DNA of 8,034 nt from the NCBI GenBank assembly GCA_964386525.1, contig CAYLSO010000086.1, positions 1-8,034 on the forward strand. Direction: 5' to 3'. Below the pieces are notes generated by a model. That model did no database searches and was not told where the DNA came from. It worked only from the letters and a program-made list of their open reading frames with translations. The position numbers and the translations under genes were made by a program. Origin of the DNA: CAYLSO01 sp964386525. Its GTDB lineage: Bacteria > Eisenbacteria > RBG-16-71-46 > DASYSL01. This document shows positions 6,209-8,034 of the stretch, one piece after another. The first letter of the stretch is position 1. The number at the start of each line of letters is the position of its first letter.

Positions 6209-6739
6209 ATGGCGCACAAGAAACTAGCTATGGAACACGATAAGAAGATCGCCCTTGTCGCGCACGACAACAAGAAGCAGGATCTCATGGAATGGGCGAA
6301 GTTCAACCGCGATCTCTTGGCGCATCACCAGGTCTATGCCACAGGCACCACGGGTACGATGCTGGAGCGCCAGCTTGGCTTCGAAGTCACGACACTCCAA
6401 AGTGGACCCTTGGGCGGAGATCAACAGATCGGCGCCAAGATTGCCGGTGGGGAGATTGATTTTCTGATCTTCTTCTGGGATCCGCTCGAACCGCAGCCCC
6501 ATGATCCCGATGTCAAGGCACTCTTGCGAATGGCGGTAGTGTGGAATATTCCGATTGCCTGCAATCGAGCCTCCGCAGATTTCATGATCTCATCTCCGTT
6601 GATGGATGGCGAATACGATCGACTGGTACCGGACTATGAAGGGTATCGCACTCGGAAGATACCGATGGACGAAGGAAGCGGCGGAGGCGCAGAAGACGCT
6701 AGCAGAGACAAGGAGTCGTCTGGGGGTGTCGTGGGATAG
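6209..6739 (+). CDS. mgsA: Methylglyoxal synthase
   Basis: MgsA converts dihydroxyacetone phosphate to methylglyoxal and phosphate, a bypass of lower glycolysis that relieves sugar-phosphate stress when phosphate is short. The 176-aa protein shows the family core: IALVAHDNKKQDLMEW, YATGTTG (phosphate binding), SGPLGGDQQIG, FFWDPLEPQPHDPDVKALLR and VWNIPIACN. With the start at ATG 6209, His19, Asp71, Asp91, His98 and Asp101 fall at the same numbers as the E. coli enzyme's key residues. A second ATG at 6230 is possible, but GGGAG and AAGG precede 6209. The C-terminus has a Gly/Ser/acidic tail of about 20 residues (GSGGGAEDASRDKESSGGVVG) absent from the E. coli enzyme. The gene is near 50 % GC, lower than its neighbours, which suggests acquisition by transfer or a different history. 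Confidence 0.96.
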   Translation: MAHKKLAMEHDKKIALVAHDNKKQDLMEWAKFNRDLLAHHQVYATGTTGTMLERQLGFEVTTLQSGPLGGDQQIGAKIAGGEIDFLIFFWDPLEPQPHDPDVKALLRMAVVWNIPIACNRASADFMISSPLMDGEYDRLVPDYEGYRTRKIPMDEGSGGGAEDASRDKESSGGVVG

Positions 6740-6781
6740 GACTCATGCAGAAGTGTGATTGCCAGGCATAAGGTGTGTGGT

Positions 6782-7000
6782 TCACGGGTTCGCCGTGCAG
6801 CCTGAGGGCGACGATAGCCTCTCCCGGAGGACTTCGTAAGGGGGCTTCCCGCGTAGGCCTCCGTGCGGTCGTGACAGGTTTTAGAAGCGCTGCCACTCTT
6901 CCAGCTTCTTCTCAAGGTCCACATCGTCTTTGTAGCTCAGGAGTTGATAGAACTCGACGTCGTCGGTCTTGTGGGACCGCTCCACCTTAGAGTTGCCAGC
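6782..7000 (-). pseudogene. IS481-type transposase, C-terminal remnant with an internal TAA
   Basis: The minus strand reads AGNSKVERSHKTDDVEFYQLL, SYKDDVDLEKKLEEWQRF, then TAA (6883-6881), then NLSRPHGGLRGKPPYEVLRERLSS to TGA 6784-6782 in the same frame. This matches the end of IS481-family integrase-core transposases (N-G-K-V-E-R-S-H-R-T-D, with the third catalytic Glu in KVER, and RPH.....KTPYE). The family normally has Tyr where the TAA lies (RFYN). The N-terminal part with the first two Asp residues is missing: the remnant begins directly after the recQ stop codon. It is dead as a transposase. No terminal inverted repeat was identified. Confidence 0.72.
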
Positions 7001-8034
7001 CTATTCCTGCCGTAACACCTCGAGGAAGGCCTGGCCATAGCGCTCGAGCTTCGCCGGGCCCACGCCGGAGACGGCGAGGAGTTCAGCCCGGGACTGCGGC
7101 GCGTGCTTCGCCATCTCGCGTAGCACCGCGTCACTGAAGACGATGTAGGCGGGCACGCCCTCGGCGTCGGCGAGGCGCCTACGCACCCCGCGCAGCCTTT
7201 CGAACAACTTCGGGTTCACGATCTCCCCGGCGGCGCGATGCGACTTTGCTGCGGCGGCCGGCGCCAACCGGTCGCCATCGCCGTCCGCCCGCGCTGCGCG
7301 CCGCCGCGGGGCCTTTGCCACCACGTCCTCGATCCCCGTCCCGCGGCAGACGTCGCACGAGGCGCCGCAGGACTCGATGGCCTCGTCGAAATAGCGCGCG
7401 ATCGCCTGGTGGCGGCAGCCGCCGCGATCCGCGAGGCGGAACATCTCCACGGTCTTGGCCCGCGTCTCGGCACGCAGCAGCGGGTCCTCGATCCCGTCGA
7501 GGAAGTTCTCGTAGCCCATCACATCGGCCTACGAGTAGAGCAGCACGCAGTCGCTCTCGAGCCCGTCGCGGCCCGCGCGGCCGATCTCCTGGTACCAGGC
7601 CTCCACGCTCTTCGGCATGTCGCGGTGGATGACGAAGCGCACGTTGCTCTTGTCGATGCCCATGCCGAAGGCCACGGTCGCGACGATGACATCGCACTCG
7701 TCGCGCGCGAAGGCGTCCTGGTTGCGGCTGCGCACCTCGTCGATGAGCCCCGCGTGGTAGGCCAGCGCGCGCACGCCATGCTCGACGAGCCAGGTGGTGA
7801 GCGAATCCACGGCGCGGCGCGAGAGGCAGTAGGCGATGCCGCTCTCGCCCGCGTGGCGGCGGATGATCCCCAGGATGTCGCGCCGCGAGTTGCGGCGGAC
7901 GCCTGCGGGCCGCACCCCGTCGCTCGCGCGGCGTGGCTGCCCCGCGTCGCCCTTCTTCTGCGAGGTGATGATCAGGTTCGGGCGGAAGAACGAGCCCTGG
8001 TAGCTTTCGGGCCTGCGCATGCCGAGCTGCTGGA
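7001..8034 (-). pseudogene. recQ: ATP-dependent DNA helicase RecQ, C-terminal half with an internal TAG; runs off right edge
   Basis: RecQ unwinds DNA 3' to 5' in recombination and fork repair. The visible frame enters at the edge (QQLGMRRPESYQGSFFRPNL) and covers the second RecA-like domain: motif IV (GIAYCLSRRAVDSL), motif V (VATVAFGMGIDKSNVRFVIH) and motif VI with the arginine finger (QEIGRAGRDG). Then SDCVLLYS is followed by TAG (7531-7529), where RecQ usually has Trp (LLYSWAD). The same frame continues with ADVMGYENFLDGIED, the four-Cys zinc motif (GCRHQAIARYFDE then SCGASCDVC), a basic Ala-rich linker and an HRDC domain (LFERLRGVRRRL to YGQAFLEVLRQE), ending at TAG 7003-7001. The usual winged-helix part of the RQC domain, about 100 residues, seems absent. 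One TGG-to-TAG change would explain the break; a sequencing error or suppression are alternatives. Confidence 0.9.

Noticed and set aside
6783..6797. CACGG-GTTCG-CCGTG hairpin downstream of mgsA as a terminator
   Set aside because: Only 5 bp and no T-tract; it lies within the transposase remnant.
5403..6828. Near-identical 16-mers gatagcct[g/c]tcccgga at 5403-5418 and 6813-6828
   Set aside because: Similarity stops at once on both sides, and the second copy lies inside the IS481-type remnant's reading frame; most likely chance.
1..8034. CRISPR arrays, tRNA or rRNA genes
   Set aside because: I saw no regularly spaced short repeats, tRNA-like cloverleaf or rRNA core sequence on either strand.

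Overview
The window is GC-rich (roughly 65-75 % in most genes by eye, about half in mgsA). It comes from a bacterium carrying RsgA, methylglyoxal synthase and RecQ. GTGA/ATGA gene overlaps and the protein types suit a high-GC Gram-negative such as a proteobacterium or myxobacterium, but nothing here fixes the taxon. It reads as ordinary chromosome littered with decayed mobile DNA: two transposase pseudogenes, a nonsense-broken recQ and two copies of a structured repeat.

Left to right: (1) 1-1151, minus strand, most of an IS3-family insertion sequence (orfA plus orfB joined by an A7 frameshift site). OrfB is cut by an in-frame TAG just before the third catalytic residue. (2) 1152-1606, gene-free, with a possible promoter and a tight hairpin. 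(3) 1607-3687, plus strand, a two-gene operon: a 404-residue helical-repeat protein and a 289-residue P-loop protein resembling the MobB fold. Their stop and start overlap, and a third overlapping start at 3684 runs into the repeat. (4) 3771-4070, structured repeat copy 1. (5) 4107-5216, minus strand, rsgA. (6) 5467-5724, plus strand, an ankyrin-like gene fragment that runs into (7) 5682-5962, structured repeat copy 2. (8) 6140-6177, a hairpin with a T-tract, followed by mgsA (6209-6739). (9) 6782-7000, minus strand, the C-terminal remnant of an IS481-type transposase abutting the recQ stop codon. (10) 7001-8034, minus strand, the C-terminal half of recQ with one internal TAG; its N-terminus lies beyond the right edge.

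The most interesting object is the repeat pair. The two copies, about 300 and 281 nt, lie in the same orientation either side of rsgA, and each sits at the 3' end of a plus-strand coding region. They have diverged, yet both keep a 26-position outer stem and several internal hairpins. Compensatory base changes occur between the copies, and nearly all non-Watson-Crick pairs are G-U when read as plus-strand RNA. This points to an uncharacterised (or here unrecognised) structured RNA or ORF-less mobile RNA element rather than a passive DNA repeat. The second point of interest is that both broken genes (IS3 orfB, recQ) are interrupted by single TAG codons in otherwise intact frames.
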